Of a DNA stretch of 11,933 nt, positions 7,131 to 11,933 are shown piece by piece (the stretch's first letter is position 1; each line of letters opens with the position of its first letter). Made by a program: the position numbers and the translations under genes. This stretch comes from Methanimicrococcus sp. (GTDB taxonomy: Archaea; Halobacteriota; Methanosarcinia; Methanosarcinales; Methanosarcinaceae). The notes beneath the pieces were generated by a model that had not been told where the DNA came from, searched no databases, and was given only the letters and a program-made list of their open reading frames with translations. Location: assembly GCA_009776675.1 (NCBI GenBank), contig WRNK01000019.1, forward strand, positions 1 through 11,933, given 5' to 3'.

Positions 7131-7236
7131 CAGAAAATGAATTCATTGTTTAAATATTCATGTTCGGCGCTTCAAGTTTTTTTGATTGCTTTTTTTATTG
7201 CTTTTTGTGTTTTTTGTGTTTTTTTGCATTCTCTAT

Positions 7237-7244
7237 TTTATATA
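7237..7244 (+). promoter_or_regulatory. TATA box (TTTATATA) of the TPR gene
   Basis: A consensus box A 36 bases before ATG 7281. Initiation about 25 bases downstream, near 7265, gives a leader of about 15 bases that just contains the ribosome binding site GAGGT (7270-7274). Confidence 0.65.
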
Positions 7245-7280
7245 CCTGAACTGTTTTGTTATACAAATTGAGGTTTTCAA

Positions 7281-8420
7281 ATGTCAGAAAAATTGAATAT
7301 GTTTTCTTCTCCCGATGATGAAGATTTTATCTGTCCGAATTCTGAGAATGCAATGACAGCAACAAAATGGAATAAAGTCGGACTGGATTTAGAAAAGGCA
7401 GGCGCGATTGAGGATGCCATTGAAGCTTTTGACAATGGTTTAGAGATTGAGCCTGAAAATTTGTTTCTTTTGAAGAATAAAGCCGGCGCTTTGAGCCGTT
7501 TGGGAAAAAAAGAGGAGGCATATGTTGTTTATCAGCATGCGATTTTGCTGTATCCTGAAGATGCCGAATTGTCAAACAATGCCGGTTTTCTTCTTTTAGA
7601 AAGTGGTCGCTTAAAGGAAGCTCTTCCTCTTTTTGAACAAAGCATCCGAGATGATCCGAAATTTGCAGGTCCTTGGCTTGGAAAGGGATTGATTTATGGC
7701 GAACTCGAGCTTTTTGAAGACGCCATCAAAGCCTACGACTACGCTATTTTCATTCGGGAAAATTACAAAGAGGCTTATTTTGGGAAAGCCGTTTCATTGG
7801 CAGCATTGGGAAATTTCAAAGAGGCCATTCTTGCGTTTGATAAAACCATTGATTTAGACCCAAACAATGCTGACATTTGGTATTACAAAGCATTGGCTTG
7901 TGATTCCATTGACGATGGCGAAAATGCTCTTATTTGCTACGGCAAAGCTGTTGAAATCCGTCCAAGCTTTGATGATGCTTGGAACAATAAAGGCATTTTG
8001 CACAACGCTCTCGGACAATTTGAGGATGCCTTGATTTGTTTTGAGCAAGCCATTTCCATTGATCCAAAACAAGCCGATGTTTGGTTTAACAAAGGATACA
8101 CATGTGCAGTTCTTGGCGATTTGGATGACGCCGTCAACGCTTACAAAGAAGCCATTTCGCTTGATCCGAATTTTAATGCGGCTTACATGGAAGCGGCATT
8201 TACCTACACTCAAATGGGATTTGTGTTTGACGCGATAGATTTGTATGCCAAAGCGATTGAACAAAACCCGACGGGAGAAGCTTATTTCGGGCAGGCGATT
8301 TGTTTGGAAGCCATTGGTGAATCTGACCGCGCAAAAGAGTCTTTTGAAAAGGCTTTTGAAATGGATCCGCGGTACAAAGAAATTTTTGAGGCCCAAAAAG
8401 CAGCCAAAAATTCAAACTGA
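7281..8420 (+). CDS. Tetratricopeptide (TPR) repeat protein, about ten repeats
   Basis: 379 residues. After a short acidic N-terminus (1-27), about ten consecutive 34-residue TPR units run from residue 28 to about 365. Each has the usual pattern of W/Y/F at position 4, G at 8, A/G at 20 and P near 32, for example DDAWNNKGILHNALGQFEDA and the closing ISIDP/IDLDP. TPR arrays form a right-handed superhelix that binds peptides or other proteins, so this is a scaffold or adaptor. The partner cannot be deduced. No signal peptide or membrane segment is present, so it is cytoplasmic. ATG 7281 has GAGGT six bases upstream and a TTTATATA box at 7237. Long TPR proteins of this kind are numerous in Methanosarcinaceae. 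The neighbours (fumarase, lipoprotein) give no functional clue. Confidence 0.93.
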   Translation: MSEKLNMFSSPDDEDFICPNSENAMTATKWNKVGLDLEKAGAIEDAIEAFDNGLEIEPENLFLLKNKAGALSRLGKKEEAYVVYQHAILLYPEDAELSNNAGFLLLESGRLKEALPLFEQSIRDDPKFAGPWLGKGLIYGELELFEDAIKAYDYAIFIRENYKEAYFGKAVSLAALGNFKEAILAFDKTIDLDPNNADIWYYKALACDSIDDGENALICYGKAVEIRPSFDDAWNNKGILHNALGQFEDALICFEQAISIDPKQADVWFNKGYTCAVLGDLDDAVNAYKEAISLDPNFNAAYMEAAFTYTQMGFVFDAIDLYAKAIEQNPTGEAYFGQAICLEAIGESDRAKESFEKAFEMDPRYKEIFEAQKAAKNSN

Positions 8421-8444
8421 AAAGAAAAATTTGAAGATGGACGG

Positions 8445-8452
8445 TTATATAT
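8445..8452 (+). promoter_or_regulatory. Candidate TATA box of the lipoprotein gene
   Basis: TTATATAT, 57 bases before ATG 8502. It lies in an 11-base direct repeat ATATATGTTAA (8447-8457 and 8464-8474), with a looser third match near 8480, so the exact start of transcription is uncertain. Confidence 0.4.
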
Positions 8453-8490
8453 GTTAATTGGAGATATATGTTAAGTTGCATATAATGTCG

Positions 8491-8496
8491 GGTGAT
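8491..8496 (+). promoter_or_regulatory. GGTGAT ribosome binding site of the lipoprotein gene
   Basis: Exact GGTGAT five bases before ATG 8502; a strong archaeal Shine-Dalgarno site that fixes the start. Confidence 0.7.
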
Positions 8497-8501
8497 ATAG
8501 A

Positions 8502-9068
8502 ATGAAAAAGTTGACATTAATTTTTATCGCATTGGTTTTGATCATGCTGACAGCCGGATGTATTAATACAAACGATGCGAACAATACGAACACGTCTGAT
8601 AACAGAACGAATGCGTCTGCAAACAGTTCTGATAATGTGGTTAATGTACCTGTTGAGCAAGAACAAACAAATCAAGAAGAAATTCCCCAAGATGCGGAGA
8701 TTGCACCGGATGCAATCATCGGGAAAGGGGTAATAATGGGACGAAATGTTACTGTTGAATCCGGAGCAATCATTGAACAAGGAGTAATCATTAGTCCGAA
8801 TGTTGTCATTAAATCCGGCACAATAATCGAACAGGGTGTCATCATTGGTCCGAATGTTTCTATTGGGGAAAGTTCAAGAATTTATCAAGGTGTTGTCATC
8901 GGACCCGGTGTCATAATCGAAAGAAATGTGGTTGTCAGGCAAGGCGTCGTCATAAATTCAAATGCAATTATTGGTGAAAATTCTATCATTAATCAAGGAG
9001 TCACCGTTAATCATGGTGCCGTCATTCCCGCCGGAACAACAATATCTTCAGACACGATTGTTGACTAA
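8502..9068 (+). CDS. Surface lipoprotein with left-handed beta-helix (hexapeptide repeats)
   Basis: 188 residues. The N-terminus is a lipoprotein signal: MKKLT, a hydrophobic core, and the lipobox LTAGC with C20 as the lipidation site. A polar Asn/Thr/Ser/Asp-rich linker (21-47) and an acidic stretch (51-69) follow. From about 66 to the end the sequence is hexapeptide repeats of the type (I/V)xGxxV, which fold into a left-handed beta-helix. The coils are exactly 18 residues long: the Gly after Gln or Lys recurs at 76, 94, 112, 130, 148 and 166. Hexapeptide enzymes such as gamma-carbonic anhydrase and acyltransferases share the fold, but their His ligands or catalytic His are absent (one His, at 171), so an enzyme seems unlikely. 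It is probably exported and lipid-anchored on the outer face of the membrane. The function is unknown. It ends in a clear terminator. Confidence 0.85.
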   Translation: MKKLTLIFIALVLIMLTAGCINTNDANNTNTSDNRTNASANSSDNVVNVPVEQEQTNQEEIPQDAEIAPDAIIGKGVIMGRNVTVESGAIIEQGVIISPNVVIKSGTIIEQGVIIGPNVSIGESSRIYQGVVIGPGVIIERNVVVRQGVVINSNAIIGENSIINQGVTVNHGAVIPAGTTISSDTIVD

Positions 9069-9080
9069 AAAATTAAATAA

Positions 9081-9119
9081 ACACCGGTTCAATGAATCGG
9101 TGTCATACATCCTTTTTTT
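9081..9119 (+). terminator. Hairpin plus T-run terminator of the lipoprotein gene
   Basis: ACACCGGTTC (9081-9090) pairs with GAATCGGTGT (9094-9103) as a ten-pair stem with one G-U pair and a three-base loop. Seven T follow at 9113-9119. It lies 12 bases after the stop codon and resembles a bacterial intrinsic terminator. Confidence 0.75.
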
Positions 9120-9193
9120 GAAAATGATGCGTTTTGTTGAATGCGATGGTTTTATAAACAAAATGATAGATATGTCTTACTTTGGATCATGAA

Positions 9194-9234
9194 GGGAATA
9201 AACAAACTATGGTGTTGCTCATTTGGTTATTCCC
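9194..9234. repeat. 13-base imperfect inverted repeat
   Basis: GGGAATAAACAAA (9194-9206) pairs with TTTGGTTATTCCC (9222-9234): twelve pairs and one mismatch, loop of 15 bases. It lies two bases after the stop of a possible 22-residue ORF (9124-9192, no ribosome binding site) that I do not call as a gene. It may be a transcript-end stem or a protein-binding site. Confidence 0.6.
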
Positions 9235-9272
9235 ATCATAATCTCTTTAAAAAATAAATAAGGATACAGATA

Positions 9273-9542
9273 TTGTATTTAATTATACTGAAAATTCAAG
9301 AGCCCGAATTTGAAGAAATTGAAAACATGAATTATGTTCAATTCAAGTATATGCTGTACTCTTTTTTGGCGGCAGCCCGCATTATTTATGACTTCCCGCC
9401 AAACGATGCATTTTACAGATTTGGCTCTGCTCTTCCAGAAAACCCAAGCGAAAAAACCGCCTTGATTCAAAGGCTTCCCGATCTCATTCAATTAAAAAAA
9501 TTCAAAAACGATTCGCTTCATGAAATTGGCAAAAATTTATGA
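9273..9542 (+). CDS. Unrecognised small protein, 89 residues
   Basis: I do not recognise this protein. It has mixed charge, no signal peptide and no membrane segment. A helical N-terminal half includes YMLYSFLAAARIIYDFPP (31-48), and the C-terminus is Lys/Leu-rich (LIQLKKFKNDSLHEIG). The start is uncertain: TTG 9273 has AGGA eight bases upstream, while ATG 9327 has no clear ribosome binding site and would shorten the product to 71 residues. The amino-acid composition looks like real coding sequence rather than chance. It stands alone on the plus strand, convergent with the ADP-ribosyltransferase-like unit and downstream of an inverted repeat. It could be a fragment of a larger gene or an accessory orphan. 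Confidence 0.5.
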   Translation: MYLIILKIQEPEFEEIENMNYVQFKYMLYSFLAAARIIYDFPPNDAFYRFGSALPENPSEKTALIQRLPDLIQLKKFKNDSLHEIGKNL

Positions 9543-9606
9543 AAAGTTTGAACATTACGAAAAAAATCTCTTTCGGGCGAGGAATGAAAAGAGAAAATTA
9601 AAATGG

Positions 9607-9613
9607 AAAAAAA
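9607..9613 (-). terminator. U-tract after the small partner gene
   Basis: Seven T on the minus strand immediately after the stop codon at 9614-9616, with further T-rich sequence beyond. Probable transcript end of the two-gene minus-strand unit; no hairpin. Confidence 0.35.
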
Positions 9614-9805
9614 TTAGGGATTAGGCACTTCTCTGTTGACTGCAGAGATGTTTGCTTTTGCAGCTTCCTTTTTGAAATCCTCTCTGCTCTTAAAGAGATC
9701 TCCCGGAGTTCCGGCGTTGTTACCGTATTCGTCTAGGAGCCGGTCAAATTCCTCTTGTGTCATGCTCTCCAGAAAGGATTGAACTTCTTTCATTATATGT
9801 TCCAT
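9614..9805 (-). CDS. Small acidic protein, candidate antitoxin or partner of the ART-like protein
   Basis: 63 residues, mainly helical and acidic in its first half (EVQSFLESMTQEEFDRLLDEYG), with a basic-acidic second helix (KSREDFKKEAAKA) and a Pro-containing tail. No family is recognised and no DNA-binding motif is evident. Its ATG at 9805 lies five bases after the stop of the upstream gene, and its ribosome binding site AAGG (9814-9817) overlaps the last codons of that gene, so the two are translationally coupled. A second ATG at 9796 is possible. Small size, charge and tight coupling to a toxin-like enzyme suggest an antitoxin or immunity role; this is inferred from arrangement, not from homology. 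Confidence 0.6.
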   Translation of the reverse strand: MEHIMKEVQSFLESMTQEEFDRLLDEYGNNAGTPGDLFKSREDFKKEAAKANISAVNREVPNP

Positions 9806-9810
9806 ATGAC

Positions 9811-10536
9811 TTACCTTCTGCCATCATAGGCTTTTTTTCTCAAGGCAATATAGCGTAAACAATTATCAATATGCTCCGTGTTTATTAGACATTCACAGCA
9901 ATTATCTATTTTGTTGACGTTCTTAATACAATAAACCCTATAAGGTATTATTGATTGCGGTGCAATTCGATTTAAATATGGAATGTCTCTCCTTTTAAAT
10001 AAATTTTCCGTTAATGCAAGTCCATCAAATCTTTTGTTAAATCCCATTTTTTCAAACATTATGTCATATATTGTCGTTTCAAATATTCTATCTTTGGAAC
10101 TTTTCTCATAACATTTCTCATAAATTTTATTGAAAAGTTCTTTGTGCCTGACATTATCCAAATCAAGAATTTTAACATCATGCAATGTTGTACGAATGAC
10201 GCCGAATTTATAAAGAAACTCATCCAACAATACATATAATTGCTCTTGGGTGAGGTTTATCCCATTTATTAATTTTTCAATAGGGGCATCTATACTTTTT
10301 TCAGATTTAAATTTCCACCATATTGCAAAATTTTCGCTATCAAAAAAATAAATGCCTTTGCCTAAATGCTGCTTGCTTCCCTCAGAGAGTTGGAAACCGG
10401 CAGATATGATGGCATCAACCGATTCTCTATAAGTTCCATGAAACATTGGAATATATTCAATTGTGTTCACAGAAAATGAATCGATGTTATCATACTCTGT
10501 AACACCTGTATTCTCGTATTTATCAATAAATCGCAT
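9811..10536 (-). CDS. ADP-ribosyltransferase-fold (PARP-like) protein, candidate toxin
   Basis: 241 residues. The N-terminal half carries the signature of the PARP/diphtheria-toxin branch of ADP-ribosyltransferases: MFHGTYRESVDAIISAGF (31-48) with H33, then HLGKGIYFF (57-65) with Y63 and a following W-rich helix. The middle has KILDLDN (122-128) and a helix, then TIYDIMFEK. Near the C-terminus come FDGLALTE (170-177) and PYRVYCIKNVNKI (198-210), the order seen in a group of bacterial 'YHGT...GIYFWE...LDL...FD...IQICVRN' proteins. H33, Y63 and D171 could form an H-Y-D triad; the classical Glu is not obvious. Such enzymes use NAD to modify protein, RNA or DNA, often as toxins. ATG 10536 is chosen because AAAGGA lies nine bases upstream; TTG 10560 would add eight residues. 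The fold assignment is by motif only. It is coupled to a small downstream gene. Confidence 0.65.
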   Translation of the reverse strand: MRFIDKYENTGVTEYDNIDSFSVNTIEYIPMFHGTYRESVDAIISAGFQLSEGSKQHLGKGIYFFDSENFAIWWKFKSEKSIDAPIEKLINGINLTQEQLYVLLDEFLYKFGVIRTTLHDVKILDLDNVRHKELFNKIYEKCYEKSSKDRIFETTIYDIMFEKMGFNKRFDGLALTENLFKRRDIPYLNRIAPQSIIPYRVYCIKNVNKIDNCCECLINTEHIDNCLRYIALRKKAYDGRR

Positions 10537-10978
10537 TTCCTTTTTTCCTTTATTTTGCAACCTTATACATATTTTCTAAAGAGTTTATGATGCACGACTT
10601 TAACTGCCCCTTTCAAATGATTGGAAACATTTTTGTAGTCGCCCTGCATCTTAACTTGCTGCTTTTACCTATAAAATTTTTTATTTTTTTTAAAACCAAA
10701 CTTTTAAATACCGATCTAAAAACCAATCCAACTCTCCCAAAAACTAACAAACTGTTTTAGAAAAAACGTACTTATGACCTTGAATCGCTTCAGAAAAATG
10801 ATGTTTCAAATTTCAGCAAAAGAAAAGAGAGTTAAAAATCAAACCGCATTGGAAAAATACTGATCGAATACCATCTTCTTCTATTGAAATGGTAATATCG
10901 CGAAATGATGCACTTCTTGATTGAAGAGAAAAGAAAAAAAGAAAATTAAAAAAGAAAAGGAAAAACCAATTAAGTTAA
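10537..10978. other. Long AT-rich intergenic region with no convincing gene
   Basis: 442 bases between two minus-strand genes. Visible elements are a minus-strand TATA-like ATGTATAA near 10563-10570 for the ART-like gene; a plus-strand TATAAAAT at 10671-10678 followed by T-runs; three occurrences of AAAACCAA (10692, 10719, 10962); and a purine-rich strip at about 10924-10965. A plus-strand ATG at 10774 opens only 29 basic residues (MTLNRFRKMMFQ...) with no ribosome binding site, and a 38-codon open stretch runs in another frame; both are too weak to call. The region may hold a small RNA or a decayed gene. Confidence 0.4.
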
Positions 10979-10988
10979 TTATTGGTTT
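10937..10988 (-). terminator. Stem-loop and T-rich tail at the 3' end of the right-edge gene
   Basis: On the minus strand AAACCAAT (10988-10981) pairs with ATTGGTTT (10970-10963), an eight-pair stem that includes the stop codon region. TTCCTTTTCTTTTTT follows directly. This fits an intrinsic or U-rich terminator. Confidence 0.5.
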
Positions 10989-11933
10989 AATTCCTCTGTT
11001 TTTATGATGTGAATGATTTTCACATGGCGGCTGTCGGCGTATTCTTTGATTTCGTTTGTTAATTCGCCCAAAGAGATAAGCAAACCGAAATCGGTTTTAT
11101 AGTGGTCTTTGGCATAAACAACTTTATCAATATGCTGCTGCGTGATGCTGCTGCCGCTTTCATCGACGATGGCAATGTATCTGAAATTGTTTCTGTAAAG
11201 CAAAAGATCGGCTTCATCCTCCTCAATCAAAGAAACCTCAAAGCCTATTTTTTCAAACAGGTCAGTTGCCTTCAGCCTGAGGGTTGAATCGGCAAGGGAG
11301 GGGGATGATTTCAATTGAAGATTTTGGCTTTGATCTTGAGTTTGATCGCCTTTTCCGTCTCCCAACTGATAAGGGTTAACGATGTCAAGCAGCAATGTTC
11401 CGTCAGAGTCCAAAAGCAATACATCATCTGCCTCCGACAGTAATTTTGTATCGGAATCCGAAAGCATTGTTGCCTCCGTTCCTGAAAGTCTGTTTTTTTG
11501 GTCAGGAAGCTGTTTGTTTTTGGAGTCGCCTAATAATGTTTTTTCATCCGATTTCAAATTCAGGGGTTTGGATCCCGAAAGATTTTCTTGTTTGGGGCGT
11601 GCGTTGTTTAAAGCATATTCGTAATTGGACTGGTCAAACAAAACCGATCTCATCTTATCGAAATAACGGTTTTCATTTTCTTCGATATACAAATCTTTCG
11701 CATCCTGAACAGCCAGCCGGAAGTCATCAATTTGGCTGCTGCGTCCGCGAAGCAGGAAATTGTATTCGCGCCCGTCCTTTGTTGTCATCAAAAATGTCGT
11801 TCTTTTTGCATAAAAGTAAGAAGCGATATTTAAAAATCCAACCAAGAGGAAGAGACAGCCAATAACAATAAAACAAAATGATGCTTGAGAAGCCGTAACG
11901 ATATCTTCGCCGGTAAAAGACAGCAAAGAATCA
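10979..11933 (-). CDS. Membrane-anchored protein with repeat linker and Mrr-like domain, 5' partial
   Basis: The frame is open to the right edge; a TTG at 11926 could start it (315 residues), but the 5' end probably lies outside the window. Positions count from that TTG. Residues 15-39 form a membrane segment. Residues 40-80 (FLMTTKDGREYNFLLRG...DDFRLAVQDAKD) resemble the 'T..G..Y.l......I..A...A' end of DUF6232-like membrane proteins. Residues 115-190 are an acidic Ser/Asp/Leu linker with four octapeptide units, such as SDSDTKLL. Residues 217-312 resemble the Mrr-type restriction-endonuclease fold (LFEKIGFEV, D240, KTDFGLLIS, ADSRHVKIIHI), but the usual (E/Q)xK after the catalytic Asp reads IVDE, so it is probably inactive as a nuclease. 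The role is unknown. The stop is followed by a terminator-like stem. Confidence 0.7.
   Translation of the reverse strand, partial: DSLLSFTGEDIVTASQASFCFIVIGCLFLLVGFLNIASYFYAKRTTFLMTTKDGREYNFLLRGRSSQIDDFRLAVQDAKDLYIEENENRYFDKMRSVLFDQSNYEYALNNARPKQENLSGSKPLNLKSDEKTLLGDSKNKQLPDQKNRLSGTEATMLSDSDTKLLSEADDVLLLDSDGTLLLDIVNPYQLGDGKGDQTQDQSQNLQLKSSPSLADSTLRLKATDLFEKIGFEVSLIEEDEADLLLYRNNFRYIAIVDESGSSITQQHIDKVVYAKDHYKTDFGLLISLGELTNEIKEYADSRHVKIIHIIKTEELNQ
11390..11485 (-). repeat. Four degenerate 24-base (octapeptide) tandem repeats inside the right-edge gene
   Basis: Four in-frame units read SGTEATML, SDSDTKLL, SEADDVLL and LDSDGTLL. The period is exactly eight residues, with an acidic first half and a Leu pair at the end. 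Less regular units (KTLLGDS) extend it towards the N-terminus. Confidence 0.65.

Noticed and set aside
7177..7226. The T/G-rich repeats as a CRISPR or minisatellite array
   Set aside because: The units are too short and irregular and there are no spacers; a simple T-rich tract explains them.
7854..8396. A 180-codon minus-strand open frame inside the TPR gene
   Set aside because: It is the antisense of a periodic TPR array, which easily creates long open frames; no start signals.
8724..9068. The hexapeptide lipoprotein as a gamma-carbonic anhydrase or acetyltransferase
   Set aside because: The metal-binding His cluster and catalytic His/Arg of those enzymes are missing; only the fold is shared.
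9124..9192. A 22-residue ORF starting with two ATG codons after the lipoprotein terminator
   Set aside because: No ribosome binding site, very short, and it immediately follows a terminator; kept only as context for the inverted repeat.
11395..11865. A 156-codon plus-strand open frame inside the right-edge gene
   Set aside because: It overlaps a gene with a recognisable membrane segment and domain in the opposite strand; its translation has no coherent features.

Overview
The window (about 40% GC by eye, no RNA genes seen) looks archaeal, most likely a low-GC methanogen of the Methanosarcinaceae type; a host-associated genus such as Methanimicrococcus would fit, but the genus is a guess. Several starts are preceded by GGTGAT or GAGGT, which are complementary to the archaeal 16S 3' end. 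TATA boxes of the TTTATATA type lie 25-45 bases before starts. DNA polymerase IV ends in a PCNA-binding (PIP) box, as in archaeal homologues. Fumarase is the two-subunit iron-sulfur kind common in methanogens.

Layout. 1-217: 5' part of a DUF6978-like gene (minus), cut by the window edge. 368-1057: Bax inhibitor-1 family membrane protein (minus). 1238-3304: uvrB (plus), divergent from it. 3504-4386: two small membrane-protein genes (plus), each preceded by a copy of the same 27-base promoter-like repeat. 4465-7081: fumarase alpha, fumarase beta and DNA polymerase IV, all on the minus strand and possibly co-transcribed. 7281-8420: a ten-repeat TPR protein (plus). 8502-9068: a lipoprotein carrying a very regular left-handed beta-helix (plus), closed by a clear hairpin terminator. 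9069-9272: mostly non-coding with a 13-base inverted repeat. 9273-9542: an unrecognised 89-residue ORF (plus). 9614-10536: a two-gene minus-strand unit encoding an ADP-ribosyltransferase-fold protein and a small acidic partner. 10537-10978: AT-rich intergenic DNA. 10979 to the window end: a membrane-anchored protein with an octapeptide-repeat linker and a degenerate Mrr-like nuclease domain (minus, 5' end outside).

The left and middle parts are housekeeping: nucleotide excision repair (UvrB), translesion synthesis (Pol IV) and fumarate/malate interconversion. The right-hand third, from about 9.1 kb, has accessory character: orphan ORFs, a toxin-antitoxin-like pair, inverted repeats and AT-rich spacers. 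The best candidate for a little-described system is the ADP-ribosyltransferase-like gene with its tightly coupled small downstream gene. Secondary points of interest are the duplicated promoter repeat at 3.4/4.0 kb, the probable non-AUG start of the gene between the two copies, and the TM-linker-nuclease-like protein at the right edge.
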